Below, piece after piece: positions 8,097 to 15,409 of a stretch of DNA of 47,907 nt. The position numbers and the translations under genes are program-made. The notes under the pieces are model-generated. The model ran no database searches, had not been told where the DNA came from, and worked only from the letters and a program-made list of their open reading frames with translations. The stretch is from NCBI RefSeq assembly GCF_900108335.1, contig NZ_FNVT01000043.1, positions 1-47,907 on the forward strand, given 5' to 3'. This DNA comes from Nonomuraea solani. GTDB lineage: Bacteria; Actinomycetota; Actinomycetes; Streptosporangiales; Streptosporangiaceae. Positions within the stretch are counted from its first letter, which is position 1; every line of letters begins with the position of its first letter.

Positions 8097-8531
8097 ATGG
8101 ACCTGACCTCTTACGCCGAGTGGGCGGTCCGGCTGGCCAACGACCCTGACCCGCCGCCCGAGCTCAGGCGGCTGCGCGACGAGCTGGCCGCCGTCTTCGA
8201 CACGGCCGGCGACAGAGACGCGGCCACGGTGGTGGCCGAGCGCCTGAACGCCCTTCTCGTGCGCTATCCCGTACGCCCTCAGCTCTCCGACCATGACGGC
8301 ACCGGCTGGCACCTCCACCTGGCCGAGGACTCCGCCGCCAGCGCCGTGATGGGCCTGGCCGCGGTCGTCGCGGAGTTCGGCGCGGACCGGCTCGGCCGGT
8401 GCCGTGAGCCGCACTGCGGACGCGCCTTCATCGACACCTCCTCCAACCGCTCCCGCCGCTACTGCTCGTCCCGCTGCGCCAGCCGCGCCAACGTGGCCGC
8501 CTTCCGCGCCCGCCGCCGCAACGGCTCCTGA
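8097..8531 (+). CDS. CGNR zinc-finger protein
   Basis: 144 residues. An alpha-helical ABATE-like N-terminal region (1-90) precedes a C-terminal CGNR-type zinc finger with Cys102, Cys107, Cys123 and Cys127 (RCREPHCGRAF ... RYCSSRC), ending in an Arg-rich tail. These proteins are presumed nucleic-acid-binding, often called stress-induced regulators; no target is known. No Shine-Dalgarno is seen; a -10-like TGTAAT lies 8 nt before ATG. Its 3' end lies in a 21-bp triplicated repeat shared with the convergent sodX gene. Confidence 0.85.
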   Translation: MDLTSYAEWAVRLANDPDPPPELRRLRDELAAVFDTAGDRDAATVVAERLNALLVRYPVRPQLSDHDGTGWHLHLAEDSAASAVMGLAAVVAEFGADRLGRCREPHCGRAFIDTSSNRSRRYCSSRCASRANVAAFRARRRNGS

Positions 8532-8576
8532 CGGCGCCGCAACGGCTCCTGACGCCGTCGCTACGGCTCCTGACGG
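8514..8576. repeat. Three tandem copies of a 21-bp unit spanning two convergent gene ends
   Basis: Units 8514-8534, 8535-8555 and 8556-8576 (CGCCGCAACGGCTCCTGACGG, last unit with substitutions), plus a partial fourth. Unit 1 holds the CGNR-protein stop; unit 3 holds the sodX stop, where the A-to-T change in CGCTACGG makes the TAG. Confidence 0.85.
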
Positions 8577-8863
8577 CGCCGCATCAGGGGCCAGTAGCGC
8601 AGCACCACCCGCCCCACGATGTCGGAGACCGGCCCGAAGTCCCAGCTGTCGCGCCGCCCGCTGGCCCGCTGGTTGTCGCTCTCCAGCCACCACCCGTCCC
8701 GCCCGTGCCACTGCGCCCGTTTCACGATGAGCCGCCCGGGATCGCCGGGAAGCCTGGCCACCACGAGATCGCCCGGATGCACGGTGGCCCCCCGGCGCAC
8801 CAGAAGCCAGTCCCCGGGCATCAGCCCGGGGCGCATCGAATCACCTTCGACACGCACTCTCAT
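8561..8863 (-). CDS. sodX: Nickel-type superoxide dismutase maturation protease (S26 family)
   Basis: 100-residue signal-peptidase-like Ser/Lys protease. Ser9 in EGDSMRPG is the nucleophile and Lys48 in LIVKRAQW the general base; GDLVVAR and SDNQRASGRRDSWDFGPV are the other S26 boxes. It lacks a membrane anchor. Known role of SodX: removes the N-terminal propeptide of Ni-SOD so that His1 can bind nickel. It is divergent from sodN with 89 bp between starts, the arrangement usual in actinomycetes. Its C-terminal codons and stop fall within the 21-bp repeat. Confidence 0.93.
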   Translation of the reverse strand: MRVRVEGDSMRPGLMPGDWLLVRRGATVHPGDLVVARLPGDPGRLIVKRAQWHGRDGWWLESDNQRASGRRDSWDFGPVSDIVGRVVLRYWPLMRRRQEP

Positions 8864-8902
8864 CGGCTATGACCCCCTACACGGCAGGCGATGGGACACG
8901 AG

Positions 8903-8908
8903 TAAGGT
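8903..8908 (+). promoter_or_regulatory. Candidate -10 element of sodN
   Basis: TAAGGT 45 nt upstream of the sodN ATG would give a short leader that includes the AGGAAGG Shine-Dalgarno at about 8937. In Streptomyces sodN is repressed by nickel-bound Nur; no clear Nur palindrome was recognised here. Confidence 0.4.
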
Positions 8909-8952
8909 CGGTTGTGGACCAAGCTGATTCAGCATCCAGGAAGGACTTTCTG

Positions 8953-9354
8953 ATGCTCGCACGACTGCTACGACCCAAGCATGTCGCTTCCGCCCACTGC
9001 GACCTGCCCTGTGGGGTCTACGACCCCGCTCAGGCCCGGATCGAGGCCGAGTCGGTCAAGGCGATCATGGAGAAGTACGCGGCCAACGAGGACCCGGTCT
9101 TCCGCTCCCGCGCGGTCACCATCAAGGAGGAGCGCGCCGAGCTGGTCAAGCACCACCTCTGGGTGCTCTGGACCGACTACTTCAAGCCGCCGCACCTCGA
9201 GCAGTACCCCCAGCTCCACCAGCTGTTCTGGGACGCCACCAAGCTCGCGGGCGCGGCGGGCGCCAAGGGCACGGTCGACGTCGCCAAGGCCGAGGACCTG
9301 CTGGGCAAGATCGACGAAATCTCCAAGATCTTCTGGGAGACCAAGGCCGCCTAA
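8953..9354 (+). CDS. sodN: Nickel-containing superoxide dismutase
   Basis: 133-residue precursor. ATG at 8953 chosen because AGGAAGG precedes it and the protein then begins like known Ni-SOD precursors. The 14-residue propeptide ends at Ala14; the mature enzyme starts with the nickel hook HCDLPCGVYD, where His15, Cys16 and Cys20 of the precursor (His1, Cys2, Cys6 mature) bind Ni. It dismutates superoxide in the cytosol as a hexamer of four-helix bundles (family knowledge). The rest (ARIEAESVKAIMEKY, HHLWVLWTDYF, FWDATKLAG) is typical. Partner sodX is divergent upstream; a good terminator follows. Confidence 0.98.
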   Translation: MLARLLRPKHVASAHCDLPCGVYDPAQARIEAESVKAIMEKYAANEDPVFRSRAVTIKEERAELVKHHLWVLWTDYFKPPHLEQYPQLHQLFWDATKLAGAAGAKGTVDVAKAEDLLGKIDEISKIFWETKAA

Positions 9355-9366
9355 AACGGCACAATA

Positions 9367-9400
9367 GGCTCTGTGCGGTCCCAACCGCGCAGAGCCTTTT
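9367..9400 (+). terminator. Rho-independent terminator of sodN
   Basis: 12-bp stem GGCTCTGTGCGG / CCGCGCAGAGCC with one G-U pair, 6-nt loop and TTTT tail, 12 bp after the sodN stop. Confidence 0.9.
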
Positions 9401-9481
9401 CCGTTGATGGCGAGTCTGAATAGTCCAAGCACCTCTCAGGGGCGGTAAGTTGCAGTCAGCGTCGGAAACGCGAGGAGGAAC

Positions 9482-9907
9482 GTGACCGAGGAAACCGAGA
9501 CGCGCGCAGAGGGCGTGGCCGGCATTCGTGACGTGGTGAGCATCAGGCTCCCCGCCGCGAGCGCCTACCTGTCCGTCCTGCGAACGGCCACCGCCGGTCT
9601 GGCGGCGCGGCTCGACTTCACCCTGGACGAGATCGAGGATCTGCGCATCGCGGTCGACGAGGCCTGCGCCATGCTGCTGACCGAGGCGGTCCCGGGCACC
9701 GATCTGACCGCCGAGTTCGAGCTGACCGGGCAGGAGATGCAGGTCAGGGTTGAGGTGGCGACGGTCGGCAGCTCAGCGCCCAAGCGCGACGACTTCGCCT
9801 GGATGGTGCTGACCGCCCTGGCCGACGACGTCGACGCGGTGACCGACTCCCCTGATCGCATGGCGATCGTCCTGCGTAAGCGCCGAGGCGCGGCGAGGCC
9901 GGCGTGA
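9482..9907 (+). CDS. RsbW-like anti-sigma factor (HATPase fold)
   Basis: 141 residues; GTG start preceded by GAGGAGG. Single GHKL/HATPase_c_2 domain as in SpoIIAB/RsbW switch kinases: LDFTLDEIEDLRIAVDEACAMLL is the N-box helix. The usual Asn of that box (ExxxN) is Met (EACAM), which also occurs, from memory, in the Streptomyces UshX/PrsH group that binds SigH. ATP-dependent kinase activity may therefore be weak. It is directly upstream of the sigma gene (stop overlaps that ORF), so it is the likely antagonist of that sigma factor. No anti-anti-sigma gene is adjacent. Confidence 0.85.
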   Translation: MTEETETRAEGVAGIRDVVSIRLPAASAYLSVLRTATAGLAARLDFTLDEIEDLRIAVDEACAMLLTEAVPGTDLTAEFELTGQEMQVRVEVATVGSSAPKRDDFAWMVLTALADDVDAVTDSPDRMAIVLRKRRGAARPA

Positions 9908-9924
9908 CGGAAAGGACTGGAGCC

Positions 9925-10704
9925 ATGGCCACCAGCGAACACGCCGTGCCCGACAGGGTGCGCGCTCGCATGCTCTTCGCCGAGCTGGCCGAGCTGGGTC
10001 CCGAGGAGCCGCGCCGCCAGCGCATCAGGGACGAGCTGGTCGAGCTTCACCTTCCCCTGGTCGAATACCTGGCCCGCCGCTTCCGCAACCGGGGCGAATG
10101 GCTCGACGACCTCACGCAGGTCGCCACGATCGGCCTGATCAAGTCGATCGACCGGTTCGACCTCAACCGCGGCGTGGAGTTCTCCACCTACGCCACGCCC
10201 ACCATCGTCGGTGAGATCAAGCGGCACTTCCGCGACAAGGGCTGGGCGGTCCGCGTGCCGCGCCGCCTGCAGGAGCTGAAGCTCTCGCTCACCAAGGCGA
10301 TCAGCGACCTGTCCCAGCGCGAGGGCCGTGCCCCGACGGTCTCCGAGCTGGCCTCCTACCTGAAGATGACCGAGGAGGAGGTGCTCGAGGGCCTCGAGTC
10401 GGCCAACGCCTACTCGACCGTGTCGCTCGACGCGCCCGACTCCGGCGACGACGACGCCCCCGCGGTGTCCGACTCGCTCGGCATCGTGGACGAGTCGCTT
10501 GAGGGCGTGGAATACCGCGAGTCGCTCAAACCGCTGCTCGAACGGCTCCCGCCGCGCGAGAAGCGCATCCTGCTGCTGCGTTTCTTCGGCAACATGACGC
10601 AGTCGCAGATCGCCACCGAGCTGGGCATCTCGCAGATGCACGTCTCACGGCTCCTGGCCCGCACCCTCGCGCAGCTGCGCGAGGGCCTGACCGCGGACGA
10701 CTAA
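9925..10704 (+). CDS. Alternative RNA polymerase sigma factor, SigB/SigF/SigG family
   Basis: 259 residues from ATG 9925 (AAAGGA 9 nt upstream; an in-frame GTG at 9904 overlaps the anti-sigma stop and is the alternative). Region 2 (LTQVATIGLIKSIDRFDLNRGVEFSTYATPTIVGEIKRHFRD) and the VRVPRRLQEL region 3 junction are diagnostic of the stress/sporulation group; region 4 ends with ATELGISQMHVSRLLARTL, an HTH reading the -35 box. In S. coelicolor the gene next to wblE and sodN is sigH (osmotic and developmental stress); this is a plausible orthologue. Control by the upstream anti-sigma factor is inferred. Confidence 0.93.
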   Translation: MATSEHAVPDRVRARMLFAELAELGPEEPRRQRIRDELVELHLPLVEYLARRFRNRGEWLDDLTQVATIGLIKSIDRFDLNRGVEFSTYATPTIVGEIKRHFRDKGWAVRVPRRLQELKLSLTKAISDLSQREGRAPTVSELASYLKMTEEEVLEGLESANAYSTVSLDAPDSGDDDAPAVSDSLGIVDESLEGVEYRESLKPLLERLPPREKRILLLRFFGNMTQSQIATELGISQMHVSRLLARTLAQLREGLTADD

Positions 10705-11084
10705 CCCTCGCCGTAGAGAGCCTGGGTGGTGGGAGGCGCCAGCAGGGTCACGAGCCCTGTCAGGGCGACCACGATCAGCGGGATCCCGAGCTGCGGCTGC
10801 GCCGACTGGATCAGCGTGCCGCCGACGGGCAGCATGAAGATCTGGGCCAGCACGGCCGGCGACCTCCCCCACCGCTCCATCTTGAACAGCCCGCCCCAGG
10901 CGACCCAGAGCAGACCGGCGCCGATCAGCACGCCGAAGACCGCCTCCGCCACGGCGCCGATCAGGGTGGCCGGCACTCCCATCAGCGTCTCCACCGCGAC
11001 GTAGACGCCGAGCCCGAGCGCGATCAGCCCTTCGAGGGCGACGACCACGGCGGCGATGAGGAGGGTGAGCGGGCGAGGATTCAC
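10701..11084 (-). CDS. Small integral membrane protein of unknown function
   Basis: 127 residues with about four hydrophobic helices (near 8-32, 38-64, 75-95 and 99-118). No catalytic or binding motif is visible and the family was not recognised. GTG start; the hexamer TAGGGT lies 6 nt before it on the minus strand and no Shine-Dalgarno is present, so a leaderless mRNA is likely. It converges on the sigma-factor gene with a 4-bp overlap of stops and is divergent from the lipid-kinase gene. Confidence 0.75.
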   Translation of the reverse strand: MNPRPLTLLIAAVVVALEGLIALGLGVYVAVETLMGVPATLIGAVAEAVFGVLIGAGLLWVAWGGLFKMERWGRSPAVLAQIFMLPVGGTLIQSAQPQLGIPLIVVALTGLVTLLAPPTTQALYGEG

Positions 11085-11090
11085 GTCCGT

Positions 11091-11096
11091 ACCCTA
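11091..11096 (-). promoter_or_regulatory. Leaderless -10 element (TAGGGT, 6 nt to GTG)
   Basis: Minus strand TAGGGT-ACGGAC-GTG; start codon coincides with the expected transcription start. Confidence 0.55.
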
Positions 11097-11160
11097 CCTC
11101 TCGGGGCGGGCGGTCCAGGAAACAGGACGTTCGGCCGATTAGGCGGACAACGCCATTGGC

Positions 11161-11166
11161 TACGCT
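11161..11166 (+). promoter_or_regulatory. Leaderless -10 element (TACGCT, 6 nt to ATG)
   Basis: TACGCT-GGCGAT-ATG, no Shine-Dalgarno before the lipid-kinase start at 11173. Confidence 0.55.
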
Positions 11167-11172
11167 GGCGAT

Positions 11173-12138
11173 ATGCGCGCCATGCTGCTGGTCAATCCCA
11201 AGGCCACGACCACGAATTCCCGCACCAGGGACGTGCTGATCCGCGCACTCGGCGCGGCCGTGGACCTCACGGTCGAGGAGACGCGCTACCGGGGCCACGC
11301 CGCCTCGCTGGCCGCGACCGCCCGCGCCAAGGGCTACGACGTGATGGCGGTGCTCGGGGGCGACGGCACGATCAACGAGACCGTCAACGGCCTGCTCAAC
11401 CCGGTCGACGGCGAGCGGATCCCGCCGTCCGACGATCCCAGCTCCGAACGGCCCGCGCTCATCGTCATCCCCGGTGGCAGCGCCAATGTCTTCGCCCGCG
11501 CGCTCGGGCTGCCGAACGATCCGGTGGAGTCCACGGGCGTGGTGCTGGAGGCGCTCAGGGAGGGCCGGCGCAGGACGGTGGGTTTGGGGCAGGCCCTCTG
11601 GGACGGCGAAAGCCGCTATTTCACCTTCTGCTCGGGGATGGGCTACGACGCCGAGGTCATACGCGCCGTAGAGGGCCTCCGGGGCACCGGCAGGAAGGCT
11701 ACCCCTGCACGGTATGTGAACACCGCTCTACGGCACTATCTGGCCACGGACAAGCGGCATCCGGCGATGACCCTGACCGGTCCCGGCATCCCCACGGCGA
11801 CGGGGGTGTTCATGGCGCTCATCACCAACACCTCACCATGGACGTACGTCGGCGCCCTCCCCGTCCGGCCGACCCCGTGGGCGAGCTTCGAGACCGGGCT
11901 GGACCTCCTAGGACTGCGGCGGCTGGGGCTGGTCGCGCTCACGCCGGTGATCCGGCAGATCCTTACGGAGAGTGACAACCTTCCGTCCGGCCGGCACCTC
12001 GTCCAGCTCCATGACGAGCCCGAGTTCACTCTCACCGCGGAGCGCCCTATGGCCTTCCAACTGGACGGCGACTACCTGGGAGAACGTGAAACCGTAACAT
12101 TCCGGTCTACACCGAACGCATTACAAGTTCTGGTCTAG
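11173..12138 (+). CDS. Diacylglycerol/lipid kinase family protein
   Basis: 321 residues, DAGK catalytic fold. The nucleotide-binding signature VLGGDGTINETVNGLL (residues about 58-73) and the PGGSANVFARALGLP segment are intact; the N-terminus MLLVNPKATT is the usual first strand. It probably phosphorylates a membrane lipid such as diacylglycerol, but members of this family differ in substrate (diacylglycerol, sphingosine, phosphatidylglycerol), so the substrate is open. The start is leaderless (TACGCT 6 nt before ATG). A 267-bp spacer with a CRP-like site separates it from whiB. Confidence 0.9.
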   Translation: MRAMLLVNPKATTTNSRTRDVLIRALGAAVDLTVEETRYRGHAASLAATARAKGYDVMAVLGGDGTINETVNGLLNPVDGERIPPSDDPSSERPALIVIPGGSANVFARALGLPNDPVESTGVVLEALREGRRRTVGLGQALWDGESRYFTFCSGMGYDAEVIRAVEGLRGTGRKATPARYVNTALRHYLATDKRHPAMTLTGPGIPTATGVFMALITNTSPWTYVGALPVRPTPWASFETGLDLLGLRRLGLVALTPVIRQILTESDNLPSGRHLVQLHDEPEFTLTAERPMAFQLDGDYLGERETVTFRSTPNALQVLV

Positions 12139-12338
12139 CTGGTTACATTCGGTCATTGTGTGACGCATCCGACATCCATCACCACCAAAACTTCCCGTCA
12201 ACCCTCTTGCGAGCACTCTCCGTGGCTGACAAGCTCAGGGATGTCGGAACGTAGGACCTTTAACAACCCCGAGGTCCTCCGACGGGCAGCGGACGACCCC
12301 GGTCCTCAACAGGATTCGGGTAATTGTTCGCGCGAGTT

Positions 12339-12354
12339 AGTGAAACTCTTCACA
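12339..12354. promoter_or_regulatory. CRP-like (cAMP receptor protein) binding site upstream of whiB
   Basis: AGTGAaactctTCACA matches the TGTGA-N6-TCACA consensus at 9 of 10 positions and is centred about 60 bp before the whiB ATG. In Mycobacterium tuberculosis the orthologous whiB1 is known to be controlled by the CRP protein Rv3676. Binding here is inferred. Confidence 0.55.
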
Positions 12355-12405
12355 AAGTAGCCGCACGGAGCCGACCAGAGGCTCCATCTACTAAGGAGTG
12401 GACGC

Positions 12406-12660
12406 ATGGACTGGCGCCACGTAGCTGCCTGCCGTGACGTGGACCCCGAGCTGTTCTTCCCGATCGGCAACACCGGCCCGGCCCTCATGCAGATCGAGGA
12501 GGCCAAGCAGGTCTGCCGGTCCTGCTCGGCCGTCGACGCCTGCCTGAAGTGGGCGCTGGAGTCCGGTCAGGACGCTGGCGTCTGGGGCGGTCTGAGCGAG
12601 GACGAGCGACGCGCTCTCAAGCGCCGCACCGCTCGTGCCCGCGCCCGCGCCTCCGCCTGA
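12406..12660 (+). CDS. whiB1: WhiB-family iron-sulfur transcriptional regulator (WhiB1/WblE type)
   Basis: 84 residues; ATG preceded by AAGGAG. Four conserved cysteines (Cys9, Cys37, Cys40, Cys46) bind a [4Fe-4S] cluster; the GVWGGL turn and a basic C-terminal tail (KRRTARARARASA) complete the Wbl plan. WhiB1/WblE proteins sense nitric oxide through the cluster and bind the primary sigma factor region 4 (family knowledge). The short form and the neighbouring pdtaS-like kinase agree with the WblE/WhiB1 group rather than WhiB, WhiD or WblC. The long upstream spacer holds a CRP-like site. Confidence 0.93.
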   Translation: MDWRHVAACRDVDPELFFPIGNTGPALMQIEEAKQVCRSCSAVDACLKWALESGQDAGVWGGLSEDERRALKRRTARARARASA

Positions 12661-12692
12661 ACAACAGCCTGAAACGACCGCCTGAAACCACG

Positions 12693-14165
12693 TCATCCGG
12701 CGGGCGGGAGCGGGATCGAGAGGACGACCTCCGTACCCCCTTCCAGCCGCGGCTCGATGGTGAGCCGGCCGGACAGCTCCCCCTCCACCAGCGTTCGCAC
12801 GATCTGTAGCCCCAGGCTGGTGGAACTGTCGAGGTCGAATCCGGCGGGCAGCCCGCGGCCGTCGTCCCAGACGGTCACGTTCAGCCGCTCGATGGTGGGC
12901 TCGACCACCACCTCCAGTCGCTTGGGCCGCCCATGTTGCAACGCGTTCTGCAACAGCTCGGTCAGCGCCATGGCCACCGGCGTGGCGATGAGCGAGGGCA
13001 GGACACCGAACTCCCCGACCCGGCGCGGCGTGACGGCCACCTCGGGCGACGACACCTCCCCCGCCATCGCGAACACGCGGTCGGCGATCTCGTCGAAGTT
13101 CACGAACTCCTCGGGTGCGTGAGACAGCGTCTCGTGCACGATCGCGATCGACCCCACCCGGCGTACCGCCTCCTCCAGCGCCTCCCGCCCCTCGGGCACC
13201 TGCAGCCGTCTGGCCTGCAGTCTCAGCAGGGCGGCCACCGTCTGCAGGTTGTTCTTGACCCGGTGATGGATCTCGCGGATCGTGGCGTCCTTGGTCATGA
13301 GCTCGCGTTCGCGGCGCCGCAGCTCCGTCACGTCCCTGATGAGCACGAGCGCGCCGATCCGGCCGCCGCCGACGATCAGCGGAATGGCTCTGAGCTGCAC
13401 GATCGTGCCGCCGGACTCGACCTCCGTCTCCTTGGCCGCGCGCCCGCTGGCCACGATCATGAGGTCTTCGTTGATCGGCTCGTCGGAGTAGCACAACGTC
13501 GCGGTGACCCGGCCCAGCTCGGCGCCGACCAGGTCGGCGTGCAGGCCGAGCCGGCGGTAGGCGGACAGGGCGTTCGGGGAGGCGTACGTGACGCGCCCCG
13601 CCCGGTCGAGCCTGAGCAGGCCGTCGCCGACGCGCGGCGAGCGGACCAGGATCGGCTCCTCGCCCGAGAACGGAAAACGCCCCTCGGCCACCATCTGCGC
13701 CAGGTCGGAGGCGCTCTGCAGGTAGGTGAGCTCCAGCCGGGACGGCGTGCGGGCCGAGGAGAGGTTGGTGGAGCGCTGGATGACCGCGAGGAAGCGGCCC
13801 TCCCCGCCCTCGACCGCGCGGCGCACGGGGATCGTCTCCTCGCGCACCGGCACTCCGGTGGACCAGTCGGGGTCGCCCTCGCGGCAGATGCGGCGCTCGT
13901 TCCACGCGGTGTCGATGAGGTGGCGCTCGCCCCTGGCGGCGACGCTGCCGACGATGTCGTCGTGGTAGACGGTGGGGCCGGTTGTGGGGCGCATCTGAGC
14001 GATCGCGATCCAGCCGTTCTCACCGAGCAGCGGCGCCCACAGGATGAGGTCGGCGAAGGAGAGGTCGGCCAGCAGTTGCCAGTCGGAGACCAGCGAGTGC
14101 AGCCAGTCGAGATCCGCCTCGTCGAGCGCTGTGTGACGGGCTACGAGGTCGCTGAGAGTCGGCAC
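12693..14165 (-). CDS. pdtaS: PdtaS-like sensor histidine kinase (GAF-PAS-HisKA_2)
   Basis: 490 residues from GTG 14165, where the sequence VPTLSDLVARHTALDEADLDWLH aligns with the start of mycobacterial PdtaS; the open frame continues upstream, so the start is moderately sure. N-terminal GAF-like region (WQLLADLSFADLILWAPL, RPTTGPTVYHDDIVG), a PAS region (LLRLDRAGRVTYASPNALSAYRRLG) and a HisKA_2 dimerisation helix with the phosphorylated His in REIHHRVKNNLQTV. The ATPase domain shows NALQHGRP (N box) and DDGRGLPAGF. No membrane segment: a cytosolic kinase. Its usual partner is the ANTAR regulator PdtaR, not encoded here. Convergent with whiB. Confidence 0.88.
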   Translation of the reverse strand: MPTLSDLVARHTALDEADLDWLHSLVSDWQLLADLSFADLILWAPLLGENGWIAIAQMRPTTGPTVYHDDIVGSVAARGERHLIDTAWNERRICREGDPDWSTGVPVREETIPVRRAVEGGEGRFLAVIQRSTNLSSARTPSRLELTYLQSASDLAQMVAEGRFPFSGEEPILVRSPRVGDGLLRLDRAGRVTYASPNALSAYRRLGLHADLVGAELGRVTATLCYSDEPINEDLMIVASGRAAKETEVESGGTIVQLRAIPLIVGGGRIGALVLIRDVTELRRRERELMTKDATIREIHHRVKNNLQTVAALLRLQARRLQVPEGREALEEAVRRVGSIAIVHETLSHAPEEFVNFDEIADRVFAMAGEVSSPEVAVTPRRVGEFGVLPSLIATPVAMALTELLQNALQHGRPKRLEVVVEPTIERLNVTVWDDGRGLPAGFDLDSSTSLGLQIVRTLVEGELSGRLTIEPRLEGGTEVVLSIPLPPAG

Positions 14166-14644
14166 GAGTGCATCATGCGTGCTTTCCCCCGTGACAACCA
14201 AACCGACCCCCGGCGACAGGGGCACGTTTGACTGCACAGGGCATGAGCGGGCAGAACTCCGTACGACGGGGTCGCACGCCCGCTCACTCGCACAGTGAAG
14301 GCGGATACGGCATCGTCTACCCAATAGGAATTGTCGGAAATCTCATATTGTGAGAACCATCACAGTCGCAGGAGGCTCGGCACGCCGGAGGTGGTCCACA
14401 CGGGCGGGTGGTTCTGGCGCGACACGGCCCTGGGACCGGTCTCGGTTGCCATCGCGGATGCTGCTGTGGATATCCTTCACCATCAACCTGAGCTGCCCGG
14501 ATCCGGGTGCGCACGCACCCATGCGCGCCCGGCGCCGGTCGGCCGTCCCAGCCCGCGGTTGACCACTCGGGCCGATGTGAGTTCCGATGATCTCGCGGTG
14601 ACCAGACACGCCCTCACCGCCGTGCCAGAAGTGAAGGTGAGAGC
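14166..14644. other. 479-bp divergent spacer between pdtaS-like gene and dasR
   Basis: No gene is supported. It contains the inverted repeat at 14341-14355, a GGGTGCG-CA-CGCACCC hairpin at 14505-14520, and weakly coding-like overlapping ORFs with poor codon usage. Promoters for both flanking genes must lie here, but neither was resolved. Confidence 0.5.
14341..14355. promoter_or_regulatory. 15-bp inverted repeat, possible operator
   Basis: TCTCA-TATTG-TGAGA, perfect 5-bp arms in the AT-rich centre of the divergent spacer. It does not match the DasR dre consensus; the binding protein is unknown. Confidence 0.35.
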
Positions 14645-15364
14645 GTGACCGACGACGGCCCCCGCGTACCGAAGTACTACGACGTGAAACGGAGCCTGCT
14701 CGAGCTCACCAAGAGCCTGCCCACGGGCACGGCGCTGCCGCCCGAGCGCACGCTGGCCGTCCGGTTCGAGACCTCGCGCACCACCGTCAGGCAGGCGCTG
14801 ACCGAGCTGGTGGTGGAGGGGCGGCTGCTGCGCATCCAGGGCAAGGGCACGTTCGTGGCGCAGCCCAAGGTGGCTCAGGTGCTGCAGCTGACCTCGTACA
14901 TCGGAGATCTGCGCACGGCCGGCCTGGAGCCGGACACCAAGATCCTGGAGATCGGCTACATCACCGCCGACGAGGCCCTCGCCCGCCGCCTGGCCATCAA
15001 CCCGGGCGGGCGCGTGCTGCGCATCCACCGGCTCCGGCTGGCCAACAGCGAGCCGGTCTCGATCGACACCACCCACCTGTCCGCGCGCCGCTTCCCGCGG
15101 CTGCGTCGCGAACTCGAGGTGCACGCCTCTCTGTACGAGACGCTGCACAACGCCTACAACGTACGCCTGACGGACGCCGAAGAGATCATCGAGACCGTCC
15201 TGGCCACCCCCTACGACGCCAAGGCGCTCGGCGTGGACGTCGGCCTGCCGATGCTGCTGCTCACCCGCCACGCCTTCGACGCCGACGGCAACCCCGTGGA
15301 GTGGGCGCAGTCCCTCTACCGCGGCGACCGGTACAAGTTCGTCACCCGCCTGCGCCGCCCCTGA
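14645..15364 (+). CDS. dasR: GntR/HutC-family regulator, DasR orthologue
   Basis: 239 residues, GTG start with AGGTGAG upstream. The winged-HTH (PERTLAVRFETSRTTVRQALTEL then RIQGKGTFVAQPKV) and the UTRA effector domain (QLTSYIGDLRTAGLEPDTKIL, GYITADEALARRL, VLRIHRLRLANSEPVSIDTTHLSARRFP, PVEWAQSLYRGDRYKFV) match Streptomyces DasR closely, from memory. DasR is the global N-acetylglucosamine regulator; glucosamine-6-phosphate or GlcNAc-6-phosphate releases it from dre sites at nag, chitinase and antibiotic genes. No das or nag gene lies in this window and no convincing dre site was found, so it probably acts in trans. Confidence 0.93.
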   Translation: MTDDGPRVPKYYDVKRSLLELTKSLPTGTALPPERTLAVRFETSRTTVRQALTELVVEGRLLRIQGKGTFVAQPKVAQVLQLTSYIGDLRTAGLEPDTKILEIGYITADEALARRLAINPGGRVLRIHRLRLANSEPVSIDTTHLSARRFPRLRRELEVHASLYETLHNAYNVRLTDAEEIIETVLATPYDAKALGVDVGLPMLLLTRHAFDADGNPVEWAQSLYRGDRYKFVTRLRRP

Positions 15365-15397
15365 CGGGCGGCCGCCGCTTCGGCCGGTACGACCTCC

Positions 15398-15403
15398 TAG
15401 GCT
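15398..15403 (+). promoter_or_regulatory. Leaderless -10 element (TAGGCT, 6 nt to ATG)
   Basis: TAGGCT-GGGTGC-ATG; no Shine-Dalgarno before bioD. Confidence 0.55.
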
Positions 15404-15409
15404 GGGTGC

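Noticed and set aside
12129..12145. DasR-type half-site CTGGTCTAG at the end of the lipid-kinase gene
   Set aside because: Only one half matches the dre consensus and it lies within the stop codon context; the second half does not fit.
12160..12360. 66-codon ORF before whiB
   Set aside because: Poor codon usage, no ribosome site, and it covers the CRP-like site; better read as the whiB leader.
14331..14648. 105-codon ORF ending over the dasR start
   Set aside because: No homology recognised, low GC3, and dasR has its own Shine-Dalgarno.
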